From assembly GCA_914767715.1 (NCBI GenBank), contig OU612068.1:5394001-5458000 (forward strand): a stretch of 64,000 nt of DNA. The letters are read 5' to 3'. This document shows, piece by piece, positions 49,001-61,602 of the stretch. The first letter of the stretch is position 1. Each line of letters opens with the position of its first letter. Origin of the DNA: Membranipora membranacea. Taxonomy: Eukaryota; Bryozoa; Gymnolaemata; Cheilostomatida; Membraniporidae. The position numbers and the translations under genes were made by a program. The notes below the pieces were generated by a model. It was not told the DNA's origin and ran no database searches. It saw nothing but the letters and a program-made list of their open reading frames with translations.

Positions 49001-52000
49001 CCAGCAGATATTTTTTTGCTCGAGTTGGAAGTTAGCGCCTAGATAGGATATGTTGACAACACAGCCATTGTTGCCGGAGTGGTGTGAATTTCTGGTGTGG
49101 GTAGAGTGTAATTATAATGAAGGATATTGGGAAATCGGAAAGGAATGTTTGTCCGTTGATAAGCCAAAGCAAAATTGAGCCGTCCAGATTCATCCCCATA
49201 TTTCTTGTTAGGAAACCTAGCAGTAAGTTGGTGACACCGCTGTCTTATAGCCTGTAGATAACGTCTAAACAATCGCAGACGTGTTTATGGCATATTACCA
49301 TTGCTAGCAGCCTGTTACCTGCGCATTGTGTTCCTGTTCTCACATTAAATTGCCTCGCAATGGGTGAGAGCATAGAGCATAGAATACAAAGATAACTGAA
49401 TATTATGGAACTTGTGCTTGGACGATTGCGGTTTCCAAAATATTTCATGACATCATGTTATTGCAAGTATGCTATACTTGATATTGAAATACTAAAATAC
49501 CAATCGTTAACGGAACTCACTCTCCGTATGTAGTACAAGCCGGACGTCAATATCTGACCTTCCCTTCTAACCTTCCCCTCCCGATTAATATCACTCACCA
49601 AACTGACTCACAACAATCAGAGACCCGACAAGTGACACCCATGATGCTTCCTGACCAAACAAAAAATGAAGAAATTACAGATCCGCTAGTGATGGAAAAA
49701 GGAAAACAGCGGCAAAAAAAGGAAAGTCTTTGTTATTAATCGGCTAGATTGAATGTTGTCATAAGACAGGATTAGCCCCAGCAAAGAACTTGTGAAATTC
49801 CGATAAATATGCAAATCCCCTCCTGAACAAAGTAACTCTTACCAAAATCTCGCGACCACATTATAATAGTGAATATCTGGTATTCCTCTTGTGTAGGAAC
49901 TTAACTCCTCACCCGGATTTACTCCCTAATTATCAGAAAGGATACGACCACACCGAGTTTGGATTTTGAAATCTTGTGTTCGTAGATGCTGCCCACAGAA
50001 GTACTGATAAACAAAAACTTGTGATTCAGATTTTTTTGCTTTGATGCTTTCAAACCCTCTTTCATATGTGGACATTGAACACTTTTCCACGAAAGTCATT
50101 CTATATTTTGATATTTTTGTTTGTCAATCAAAGATAAATCATCCATTTACTATGAATCATTAAAGTGGTTTTGTTGCAGAATTAGCTGGAAATTTCCCAC
50201 TCAGTTCACTTGTTCAGGTTTCTTCTGATTTCTTTTCAGTTTCTATCAATCGCTTAATTCTAAAATAGCGCATTCTGCTGCTTAAGTATATTTTTAGTTT
50301 GACTCACTCAATCAATTTACATACAGAAGTAATTTTTGAGTAGACATTATTTGGTCACGTTACTTGCAGGTTACTCTATCTCAGGTGATAGACGAAATCT
50401 CTTAATTTATTTTGTTCCTTGAGAAGACTCACAAGATTTAGTTGGAGATAAGGATCAAAGGAAAATATTGTAATTAGAAAGTTACGAAATTATCTTTTAT
50501 TGCCTCCTATCTAACGACCCAACAACTTAGTGAAGCAGAACACATCAGGTGCAAGACTGTGTGACACAAAAAAAACCACAATCGCATATTCCCAAAAAAT
50601 TCAAAACCTGTTAAATTCCAACAGATTTCCATTTCCTCTATTGCAATTGAATATTCTGCTGTGGTCGTCCGAAATGATAGTGAGGATGTAACTCTCCCAA
50701 ATTTTGAGAAAGATCTGTTTTTGCGAATCAGATTTCCACAACAAAATGTGTATCATTTCCTACTTATAAAATTGTTGACAGACCGCAAAATCAACCAAAT
50801 CACCCAAACTTTCCACAAAAAAAGCAATCATAATGAATTTCCACGCACGGTTCAATCTTGTTATGCAGAAAACACAAGATGGAGTGTAAAGATAGCTATC
50901 TGCAGTTTGCATGCAAACAGGATGTGTTATTGAGTGTTTGGTGTTTTTTGTTAGCGTCATTACGAAACTGATTTGGAACACTACCAATTCTTTTATTACA
51001 ACACTGCTAAATTTCAGAAAGATGAGCACACACTATTATATACAAGCCATGCATCCTTATACAAGCAAAAAATAAATAACCATGGATCCATGCCAGTGAG
51101 GTTATAATTGAAAGCGAAAGGTACACTTCCACCCCCCAACTGATGTGTCATAAACGTCATGTGTGAAGAACTGTGTACAAACGAAGAAGAATTTCTACTC
51201 GCTCCCAGTAGACCAAAATCAGCCATGTTGGAAATTCCGATCATCACATTAGGCAAAATTATGACCAAACCTGAAGAGGATACTGATCAACAGTTGTGCA
51301 TCTGCTGATGCCTGAGTGAAAGCCGTCGTCCACAAATGGAAATAAACTAATAATGACTCACAAAACAAAGTTTTTCCCACAATCATGGTTTTTTTAGACT
51401 GAGGTGTTGCCGCCATTTTGTAGATATGGATGGCGCCTGTATGGCGCTGTCCTCATTAAATACACCTCAGATCAAGTGACTTCATTCGTTAACATCGACT
51501 GCCGAGCAAAGCACCAAGGAAGCAAACTGAATAAGGTAAAAGGAATTTTGTTTTTGTGCCAATTTTCTTGTTGCACAATAGGACAAGGTTTACGGGTAAT
51601 GCCGTTGCACTTCCTCCTCTCATACAGTTATTGTCGAGAGGCAAAGAGGTATTAAATTCTAAAATTGTCATATCATATCAGGTGACAATTTGCTTTGCTG
51701 CTGATAAGCAAAGGGAAATATAAGACATGACGTAAATCTAAATAGCATAAGCATTGCAGTCAAAAAGCGAGTAAAGAGTTACGCCCACCAACCAGGATGT
51801 GAAATAAGTAAGCCTCAAGACGCTGCCAGTCAAGTCTTGGGATCACGTAACGCAATCCAAGCCATGATATCTGCACACAAGACATATCCTGGAAGGCCTT
51901 ATGGCGTTAAGCGATGACAGCGCGATGTGCCTAACCAGATAGAGGATCTTGGCACTGTGCAGTATCATCACTTGACTTTTCTGCCGATTGAGAGTACTGG

Positions 52001-55000
52001 TGATCAAGCTAGAGTACACAATGGGGTTTTGATAGTAGGCCTAAAAGTGCCATCCATTGAGTTAGCAGTGTGGTTAATTTTTTTTATCGATAAAACTTCC
52101 TGTTCTTAGTTCTGTGAAGCTTTGTTGGCGGCATAGCCAATCAATCTCAAGTGCAGCTCCCCTTCCTACTTATCTCAGTCTTTGTGACTGAACAACTATC
52201 TCAAGATCAGAGGCTAGGAAGTGTCTAAAAAACATCTGCTATTGATCTAATTCTCATTCTTTCCTCACATATGGCGCACCGCCATTGTTCGCAGTGCTCC
52301 TTGCTAGGATATTATCGGTATAATACAGGAAATCGCATCGCCTTGAGCATAATGGATGTTGTGTCAGATTAATAAGGTTATTTCCACTGGATGTATTTTC
52401 TGTGCACACAAGACGTGTCAGGTTATCTTCTTTGTTTGGTTGTAACGATACCGGCAGACTCCAGTTTGTGTGGAAGGATTACAGCAGAGCAACCTTTAGT
52501 CCTCTGATGTTCAAAGCATAATGTATGAGGAGTTAGACAAGGAGCGCTGCCAATGAACGCTGCCGTTTCAGTCCGTTCCTCATTATATCGCAGTGCTAAA
52601 AATCGTTATAAGGCTATTTCCTTGTTGGTTATTGAATGACACTTGATATTTCTCTACTTCCCTGTTTTATTGATTTTGTCTGAAAAGAGTTTCTAAACTT
52701 GGTTTTTGACTATGTGGAATGACTCACTTTATCTAAGCACGTTTGTATGAGATAGTGACCCAGTTAGTTACGCCCTTGATGCTGTCTTGCTGACGTTTAA
52801 TGCATGTCATTGCAGCCCCTCCCGTTTGTCTAGTAGTCACATTTTGTACATATGTGTAGTAATTAAAACCTGAAATTCTTATTTGCTTGGCATGGACAGC
52901 AAATCAAAAATATTTTAGATGGCTTCATTGCAAAACACTCATATCATCGGAATCAGCTCGTAGTGACGTTAATCTTGACTTTGATAAAAATACCGGATTT
53001 AATAACCTCACCATATAAAAAACGGGAAAGTCCCTAAATAAACTTCCCTCCTTTAGTTTCTCATGGCCGAGAAATCGTATAATCAGCGGTTGTGCATTGT
53101 GCGAGTAGCTCTCAATGTTGTGCAAGAAGGACTTTGGCCTTCCGTTTAATATCTGCAGAAATTCGTTTTCCAATCCTTATGCTTCAAAAAACTTCAATGG
53201 CAGTTCTAAAAGATGTTACAAAACTCTGAACCTCCATATTCTAGCAAAATACTTTATAGAGCGAGTTTAACTTTTGTGTGACAGCTATGTCTGCCATCTT
53301 GTCTGCTGATCAGAGTGATGGCGTGAGTGTTGAACCCAGCTGCTTTATCTTATATTTCGGTAATTTCCTCAACTTGAAAACCATCATCAATAATCTAATC
53401 AGCAACAGGCTGTAACCACTCAAAGCTCTGTCGCAATAACTTACTTCCTCATAGGCAGGCTATGCCTCTCAACAGTGCTCTGTCTGGTGCACGAAATGAT
53501 CACTGCAGGCTTCAAATACCACATATCTACACGGAATTAGTCCAAATCTTCTTGCATACAAAGATTTCCAATGAGCCATAATTTGTTTTTGGATATCACC
53601 TAAACTGCGTCAGCCCTGCTCATTAAATGAATGTATGAGTAATACACAATTTATGTAAACGGACTTAGCTCGTGCATGGAGCTATCATCACTTATGCTTG
53701 CAGTCATGCCCATTACTTTTTTATTGGCAAAACTTTCATTTGTTGAGAATATTTTTCAAAATCAGACATCGAGAAAGGAGGGAAAAAAAATTTCAATCAA
53801 GATGAAGAACAAGATACTCATCTTTTTTTCTATTATGACAAAAACAATTTTGTGGCATCCAAATGCACATATTGGTTGAGTTAGGCAGTGCTTGTCCGGA
53901 TATACCCAGATAAAGGAGCGCAACTGGCTACTCTCAGTTTGCATAGTTCCTGTGCTGCTGTGTTCACTTATCACTATATGGACAACTGTTGTTATTGGAA
54001 GTGAGTTGGAGGGAAGTCATCCTAGCCTGCCTCTCTATATGGAGTCTCAGACGCTGTAAATGTCACTTCCTTTAATTCTCTTTGATATATTAGATCATTG
54101 ACTGGTGACCTTGTTCTATAACAGTCCTGTCTCATTATTTTGTTACGGTCCTGATGCTCACCTCCGCATAAACTTCCACATGATGATGTGGAAGTGGTGC
54201 AGGACAAGCTGATTATACATTGCCTAGATCTAACTTTGATCTGTCTGTGATGTCACTCGTTTCCTCTCAACATTTCCTTCCCAGCATCATCTCCGCAGTC
54301 AAACACCTCTTATCAAGTAATCTCTTACCAAGTAACAAGAGCCATCACTATAACAACTTTAGGTTCTACCTGTCATAAAAAAATTGTTGCCAAATTCTCA
54401 GAGAATCAAATTTCCTCTGTCTTCAGATAGGGTGCTCACAGATTTGAATAATAATATCCGGCCATGACATGAGTGACCTGACTTTGGCCTTTTTTTTAAA
54501 TCATTTTTTGTCAATGTTATCGTGGGTGGGAAATAGCATAATCCTTTGATGTGTCATTGTGTATGTATATTTATGATTTCACAATGAAGGTGGTATTGTG
54601 GTCTGTTTTGTTCATCAGATTGTTCAATAATGTACTATCATCGATGTATTCTCCTCCAACTAACTCCCCCACTGCATTGTTATAAAAAGGTTAGCTTGAT
54701 ACTATTGACAGGATCATTATTATTGTTGATTGACTGTTATAATTTTTTTGATTGCAGGAGGATTGGGCAGATCCAGTTTGCCGCTTACTCCACCCAGCAC
54801 CAGCTCTCCTCAACTAGGGGACAGTGACAGATCGAGCCCATCGTCTGCTCTCACCCCAAACCAATCACAGAGATCGTCAGCAGTGGCTAGAAGCATCTCT
54901 CACTCCCCGCAGGATGCCAAGCTTGCTGCTCATTTCCGCACAGGTAATTTTCCACTCCTAAGGTTCAATTGGGAGTGGAGATTAATGTGGTTGAGTTGTT

Positions 55001-57700
55001 ACATAAGGACCTCTCACTCTCTAAACATTCCTTCGCCATCTTGTCCTGTTATACCAGGATATGATATGCGTGAACCAGATGATTAATTAATGAGAGAAAA
55101 TTCCATAAACTAAATAAATACCAGCCTTGAGGAAGCTGTAAAATTTTCAACAGGTGGCATAAAACGAGGTCATTCTTAGGCCTGACAATATTTTGAAAGC
55201 CAAGTCCGATTTTTAAAAACACAAACACAACATCTATTATTATGGAAATATTTTCCAGAGTCTTTCCATCTGACGAGCCAAAGTTTTCAAATTAATGTTG
55301 GGGGAGGGGGAAGCAGGAAATGCTGGCACAATGTCAAATAATGCCCATTTTCCTTATTTCATCGTAAATCGTTTTTGATGTGGCGACAGCACAAAATGGC
55401 TAAATTGAAAATCACCATTTTATATTACCCTATGTGTGTTTTCATTCACAGACCCATCGTACCACACTCATTCACGAAAGAGTGAGGGGGAGCTGCACCT
55501 ACCCACCCCTCTTCTCTCACGCGGCGTCAGTGAATCAGTGATCAAGGCTACACCCACACATCACCACCCATTCCCTCATCTGTACAGATCCCCCAAAGAG
55601 GAACCGATGGACATCCCAGTGTCACCCGGTCGAGGAAAAAGTGGTAAATATCTGCTCACCAAATTATTTATCCCAAAATAACATTTATAGCCACTTAAAT
55701 TAATGGAATTATTTGACAAATAATTGCTCAGTCATACTTCTGCAATCACTTGGACAGTTTAAAGTGAAGGTTTTATGCTCTTTTGATTGAGATATATTAT
55801 TATCAGTTTTCACAATCTTCGATGATGGAGACCTTCCTTGTATATGATATAATTGATTGAAGTCACAAGGAAAACAGGTTTATGTGTTCTATAATTTTAT
55901 CTATCATGGTTTTTGACTTTTTCATCTTTTGCTTGTAGATTGCCGCCTGCTCTGGGAGTTTATAAGCAAGTTACTGAAGGATTCAAATTACACAGATTAT
56001 ATAAAATGGGAAAATGCCTCCGATTATACATTTAGGATCGGTGAGTTGACAGCAGCTGCTCAATACATTCACACATTATCTGTTTTCCCTGCCTTAAAAC
56101 CATGACCCACCCACAAGTTCAACAATGTGACCCCTCTTAGTCCACTTGCCCAACAGGGAACTAATTTTTGGCACAAAACAAATATGCGCTATAGTTTTAT
56201 ATAAACTTTGCTAAACAGCTTTACTTAGTGTAAAGTAATTTCATATCAGTTGTTTTTATAAAAACTTGGCAAGGTGGCTAGTTCCTCTTATAGGCTTAAA
56301 ATTGGCTCACAGACCTGCATATTGACATAGAAGTGCACAGTGACTATTCATGTATGAGTAAGCCAGTTATTCATAATGGTACCAATTCCATGTATAATTT
56401 GTTGTGATATTTTAGTGAACCCAGCGCAGCTATCCAAGCTTTGGGGTATACAGAAAAACAGAACTAACATGACATATGAGAAGCTGAGCAGAGCCTTGAG
56501 ATACTATTACAGAATGGATATCATAGAAAAGGTACCCGGCAGGCGGCTTACATACAGGTGAGAATCCCTTCAGCAACTATTTATCTATGTCGTCTAATCA
56601 TCGTATTTTCTCACCCATCAACTAATATCCCTCTCTTACATCTAAATTAGATCAATCTAGTGAGTGGCTTTTAGGGGCTTCATCTACACACTCTACATTG
56701 CTATTCCAATCATCACCCCCCTGCGAAGCATGGATAAGCTGTATAACATATATCACCAGCTGACACAAGTATTAATCTGTTAGTATGTTTAATCTGGATT
56801 GAGCGAGTGTGTGTAATTAGTGAGAAGCCTTGGTGAGACCAAGCGGTAACAGGTTACAGGTGAGGTGACACCGTTTGTTCGTTCCTTTCATCCTGCTGCA
56901 CTAATAATGACAATAGTTATTGTCCAGAGTTTCAACTTACAAGGAGTACACAACTCCCAAGTATATTTTGGTCTCGTGATATCTGCCATAAAAAAGTCAT
57001 TGATTGTAGGCCTTTAAAAATAATAATGATAATAATAGTAATGATAATAATAAGTAGTAGTAATTGTTTCCTATTTACTTATCGAGCGGTACTCATTATT
57101 CTGTAATTAGTTGTGCTATTGCCAACAGTGGATAGCAAAATATGTCTACCCTGTCATGATAATGCAATTCATAGACGTTGACATATTAAATAAAATAATT
57201 TCAGGTTTATGCGACCACCACATGAGATAAAACGAGGACAGAGAGGTGCTAAGCCTGGAGTACCACGTAAATCTCGATCCACTGATGAAGAGACAGAATG
57301 TATTGATGAAGTAGACCCAGTGGAGGGTGGAGAGATGTCAGATTTGTCAGGGGAAGAAGACAGACTAAACTCTGATGATTATGTCCCTGAGTATAAACCG
57401 CGCGTCAGTCTGCAACCTGAGAGGGCAGCTGATTCTCCGATAGATCTAGTCAATCATCAAAGACATTCCAATGCTGCTCATAGCGTAACCGGGCTCGGAG
57501 CTGGAGGGGTCGTATACCCAGGGGGCACATACTCCGCCCATGTAAAAGCTGATCTCACCCCTAAGTCTGAGCCACTCCTGCAATCAACGAACACTTCACT
57601 CAGTCAATCACTGGCAGCAAGCATCAAACCGGACCTCAATGGGTGGGCACCCTCAAACAGCATGGTTAATAACCATCAACTGTCATCTATTATGGAATAA
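43028..57700 (+). CDS. ETV6: ETV6/Yan-type ETS transcriptional repressor, nine exons
   Basis: Exons: 43028-43277, 43786-43899, 44457-44570, 47795-47920, 54758-54943, 55452-55643, 55939-56040, 56416-56557 and 57205-57700 (stop TAA). All splice sites are AG/GT and the phases agree, giving 573 residues. Residues about 85-159 are a SAM/pointed domain ([14 protein letters not shown], then [11 protein letters not shown] and SGDVLY equivalents), which polymerises in TEL/Yan. The middle is rich in Ser-Pro/Thr-Pro ([16 protein letters not shown]), typical MAP-kinase targets. Residues about 329-411 are the ETS domain ([34 protein letters not shown]), closest to ETV6/ETV7/Yan. The C-terminal tail carries VKAD (K523) and IKPD (K550), which fit the SUMO-acceptor consensus. 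In animals this factor represses receptor-tyrosine-kinase target genes and is exported or inactivated on MAPK signalling. The start ATG is chosen because the frame is intact from it; a second ATG follows six codons later. The vertebrate ETV6/ETV7 split cannot be assigned here. Confidence 0.93.
57018..57064. repeat. AAT/AGT-type microsatellite in the last ETV6/Yan intron
   Basis: Imperfect run of AATAATGAT/AGTAGT triplets about 140 bp before the last exon. Confidence 0.75.
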
Positions 57701-58104
57701 TTTAAGCTATTTATTTTTATAAGAAACGGGCATTTTAAAATTATCTAAACTTATATATGAGCATTAATGCTGATAAACTTGTGTGCCCTGTGCCATCTCA
57801 TATTTCAAACAGCAGTTGATATAACACCCTTGTGAGCACACACACATTTTCTGATACAGTTTTTAATCATCATAGACTGCTTTGCTCTCAGCATGATATT
57901 CGGGAAATTTTGTGCAGCTATGCCATTTCTGCCAACTGGTCGCAAACTCTGATAAACTGTACATAATATGATAATGTTATGGTATAATGAATTATAACTT
58001 ATAACTAATATTGCTGCTTCACGGAAAAAATTAAAACGTATTCAGAATTGCCAGGTCTGTGTGTCAGAAATTGTACATAACATGTTGTTCTTTATAATAG
58101 AGCC

Positions 58105-58110
58105 AATAAA
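58105..58110 (+). terminator. Polyadenylation signal of ETV6/Yan
   Basis: AATAAA in CCAATAAAATGTG, about 405 bp after the stop codon, followed by a TG-rich stretch. It is the first good match to the canonical hexamer downstream of the stop. Confidence 0.6.
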
Positions 58111-58580
58111 ATGTGTTGGTAAATACTAGATTTGTGTCAATTCTTCTGCTCATCTCCTGGACTAGCCGGACAATAGATCATGGAATATTTATAAACTGTT
58201 TCATGACATTAATAATGGTATATGAGGCAATGACTACATTTTGGATCATGTGGTAGCTTTGTATTTAATACTCCAGCGAGAAGAAGCAAGGGAAAACAGA
58301 ATCCTGTCAATAATACACCATACAGACATCATGGGTATTAGAAGTTGTCTACCTTTTGAAGTGGGATTCTATACATAGCAAACTAATTTTGATAAATCGA
58401 TTTTGGAGGCTAAAAACAAAACCTGTTTAAAGATGGCTGCCACCATTGACAACAAGAAAAAGAAGTGAGAGTGAACATTGATTGTCATTTCCATTTGTTC
58501 TACATCTTGCTCACACCAGAGCTCAACCTCCCAACCACTGGTTGATATCCAGTCTAATCAAGTGGTCAACAAGACTATGG

Positions 58581-58746
58581 TCACTGGCCCATTCTAGAGT
58601 GGTACAATGGAAAACAACGCTACAAGTACACCAAAGCCATCATAATAAAATAATATGGGCTCTTCAACAACTTGCAACTTTATTATTATGGCTTTGGTGT
58701 ATTTGTAGTGTTCTTTTCCATTGTACCACCAGAATGTGCCAATGAT
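58581..58746. mobile_element. Foldback (MITE-like) element
   Basis: TCACTGGCCCATTCTAGAGT then GGTACAATGGAAAACAACGC on the left pair with the reverse complement ending TTCCATTGTACCACCAGAATGTGCCAATGA on the right. Arms are about 70 bp with few mismatches and a ~25-bp loop. The plus- and minus-strand open frames over it are by-products. Confidence 0.75.
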
Positions 58747-58756
58747 AGTAATATAC

Positions 58757-58978
58757 ATTTGAATACAGATGCTTCATTCCTTGTAACAAGAAGTACTGCT
58801 TGCTTGAAGCATGCAAGCAATGAACTAGTTCATTGATGCAAGCAATCCGTGGCACTAACTTGAGCCGAGAATAACTCAAGCTAGTCTTATTTGACTGGCT
58901 CAAGGAGTTAGAGGTTCTGGCTGCAACTAGCAAGGAGCACTTCTTGATACAAGGAATGAAGCATCTGTGTTCAAATGT
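58757..58978. mobile_element. Second foldback with nested palindromes
   Basis: The outer arms, ATTTGAATACAGATGCTTCA and onward (58757-58796), pair with ACTTCTTGATACAAGGAATG and onward (58939-58978). Inside are smaller palindromes: GCTTGCTTGAAGCATGCAAGC, AATGAACTAGTTCATT and CTTGAGC...CTCAAG. It directly follows the previous element. Confidence 0.72.
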
Positions 58979-61602
58979 TCATTACTAGCTTGATATGCAT
59001 TTTTTCAATAAAGGCCAGTTTTATGATCACTGTGCCTGATTATGCTGGGGTTCAGTGTAAACCTAGGTCAAAAATAAATAACTACTCTTTTTTAGGTTGG
59101 ATGTGAATGGTGGATGAAAGTGTGAAAATTCAGTCGCTATCATTTGCTTGAGAAAGCTTAAGTTAGTGACCACCCATTGTCTTTGTTCGTTAGATTGGAA
59201 CCACCCAACCAGTGGTTGTTTGTTGTAGTAGCATTGAAATGTCGATGAATAAAGTGGTCTACTCTATCTACTGAGTAAAATAAGAAAGTGTGTATGATGA
59301 GATGGATAGCCCCGCAGTTGTAGTACAAGCTGAGCATTGGATAGATCGTTCAGGGATATTTGACAGATAGTAAGAGGGAGGTGGTCCTGTGATGATTGCA
59401 ATCAAGATGATAATTTTTCAATCTCCCAAAAGAAGTGGTGGTGATCGATGTCATAAAGTTTACATAGTCCCATGCGCATCCAATCACTTATTTACTAACT
59501 TAACACCCTGTTGCCCATTTGCTGCGCACACAGCTCTATTGGCGAGGCCAAAAAGACACATTTTCTCCGGGCTGAATTAAACTCGGGTTGCCTTTTGAAG
59601 TTTTGCATCTGATTCTTACACTTTTTGTTAATTCCTTAATGACAATAACAACTCCAAAATGGTGCATATCTCCCTAGAAACAACAATGAAAATCTATAAA
59701 AGTACATCACAATGTCTGTGTCAACTGTGCACAACCTGTGGTTGTATTTTGCATATGTTATCATTGATAGCGTTGTGATTGTCAAAATGTCATGAATATT
59801 ATAATTGAGAACTGCTATTTCTGACCAACATTGTTGTTTATGGCATTAAATATGAGCATGAATAATAGCTATCAGCTCCCACAATCGCTGAATTCCCAAA
59901 ATGATATTAGTCAACTTTGATTTTTCCTGAAAATGTTTGCGCATATTCTGTAAAAGAAATCACTGGAATCAATGACGTAAATGTTCAAAGCAGTGATAAT
60001 ATGATTTCCTGATGAAAGTTCTCAAGTAAAAAGATCCTTGGGTTGCCATGAGCTGATAAAAATAACGGCAAAATAGATTTGGAGAACTCAAAAGCCATAC
60101 AGCTCTCTACCTTTGCGCGTGTGGCACATCGTTGGGTTTATGTATGCATTGAGTGGAGAATAGATCTCGACAGCTTGCCTTCAAACTAACTAGTTCATGC
60201 TAATTGACTAGTACTTTTCAATGTAAAACACAATGCTACCTCCTCTGCAAAAGGGTGGTTCTAAAAACAGAGTCTCACGAAAGCTCTATGATTACCAACA
60301 CACAGACTTTTTATTGGTATGGCCTAATGCTTTGCCTGTGTTGTATTCTTTTACAGTTAAGAAGTATGTAGTGCTGAGTAATGAATGGTGGTTCTCTGCC
60401 TGCGATTGTCCACAAAAAGACGATGAGCGGAGCCCGAGACTATAAATCTCTGGTGACATCACATCGCCTCGGGGGTCCCTCCTCTGTCGGAGGTGATGAT
60501 GATATGCGTAAGCTATTATCATTATCTTTATAAATATTATTATAGCGCCTTATGTTTATTTCAGCCCATTATTTATTATCATATGTGTAATTAGCCAGCA
60601 ATTAAGGGGATACTCCAATACTCTTGTCATGTCAGATATCGGCTGTTGGTCCCACAGCCTTATTGTCTCAATGCTATGTCGCTTAATTTGTTTTGGGATG
60701 ACTGAATGTTAGCTAGCACCAGAACCAGACGGCCTAGAGGGGTGTTTAAAAATAATGCAATGATGCTGAGTAACTGTCAGCTAGCCATAGTATACATATA
60801 TTTCACATCTCAAACATAGGTAAAAAGGCGGCAAATTTTTTTTCCTGTGAAATATTTAATCAATGAAGCATTTGCTTTGAAAACAGATTTTTACTCAAAT
60901 TAACTTTGGGGATTACTGAAACAAACTATCAGTAATCCTAAAATATAGGGACATGCATAAACAACAGATGTTGGGCTAGCCTAGTTTCTCTCATTTTCAG
61001 CCACTTATCATTTAAAACTCACCCTAACTTAAAACTGTTATGACAGAATTAAGTTTACCATAATCGATGATATTTTGAACACTATATTAAAAAAACCAAG
61101 GCCGATGGTGATGAAAAAGGTTGTTTGTTGGAATGCTAATGCTTAGGAGCAGAGGCCTCTTGAAAAGAGGAATGTTCTGTAGTTGGAAAAACTTTGAAAA
61201 AAGTTAAATCAACTTTTTTTAAAATTTTTATTAAGAATATTTTCTTTGCTTTAATATTAAGTTTACCATATTTATAAGTTTACCATATTTACCATACTTA
61301 CGATTCCAGTAAAATGAATTTTGAAAGGCATTTGAACTCTATCTGAATTAATAAACAAGGTATATTAGTTAAATTTGTCAGTTTTCTGACATAATTTACA
61401 TAAATTCCCTTACTTACCGACTAGAGAACAGAACTATGTGAGCACACCAGTCTGCTAGCAGAGACAGAAAAGGTCAGTTTGTTTTCTACTTCAAAAAAAG
61501 TTACAATACACCCTGCTTAGGAAGGCCCAGCTATGTCGCATTTCTCATTTATAAGAATCATCTTTTTTTTATGGCAGTATTTATTTAGAACTCTTTTCAC
61601 AG
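58979..61602. other. Intergenic region, no gene supported
   Basis: AT-rich. It may include the upstream exons and promoter of the CCDC148 gene, whose first coding exon I cannot identify. A short frame at 60233-60445 has no recognisable domain. Confidence 0.4.
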
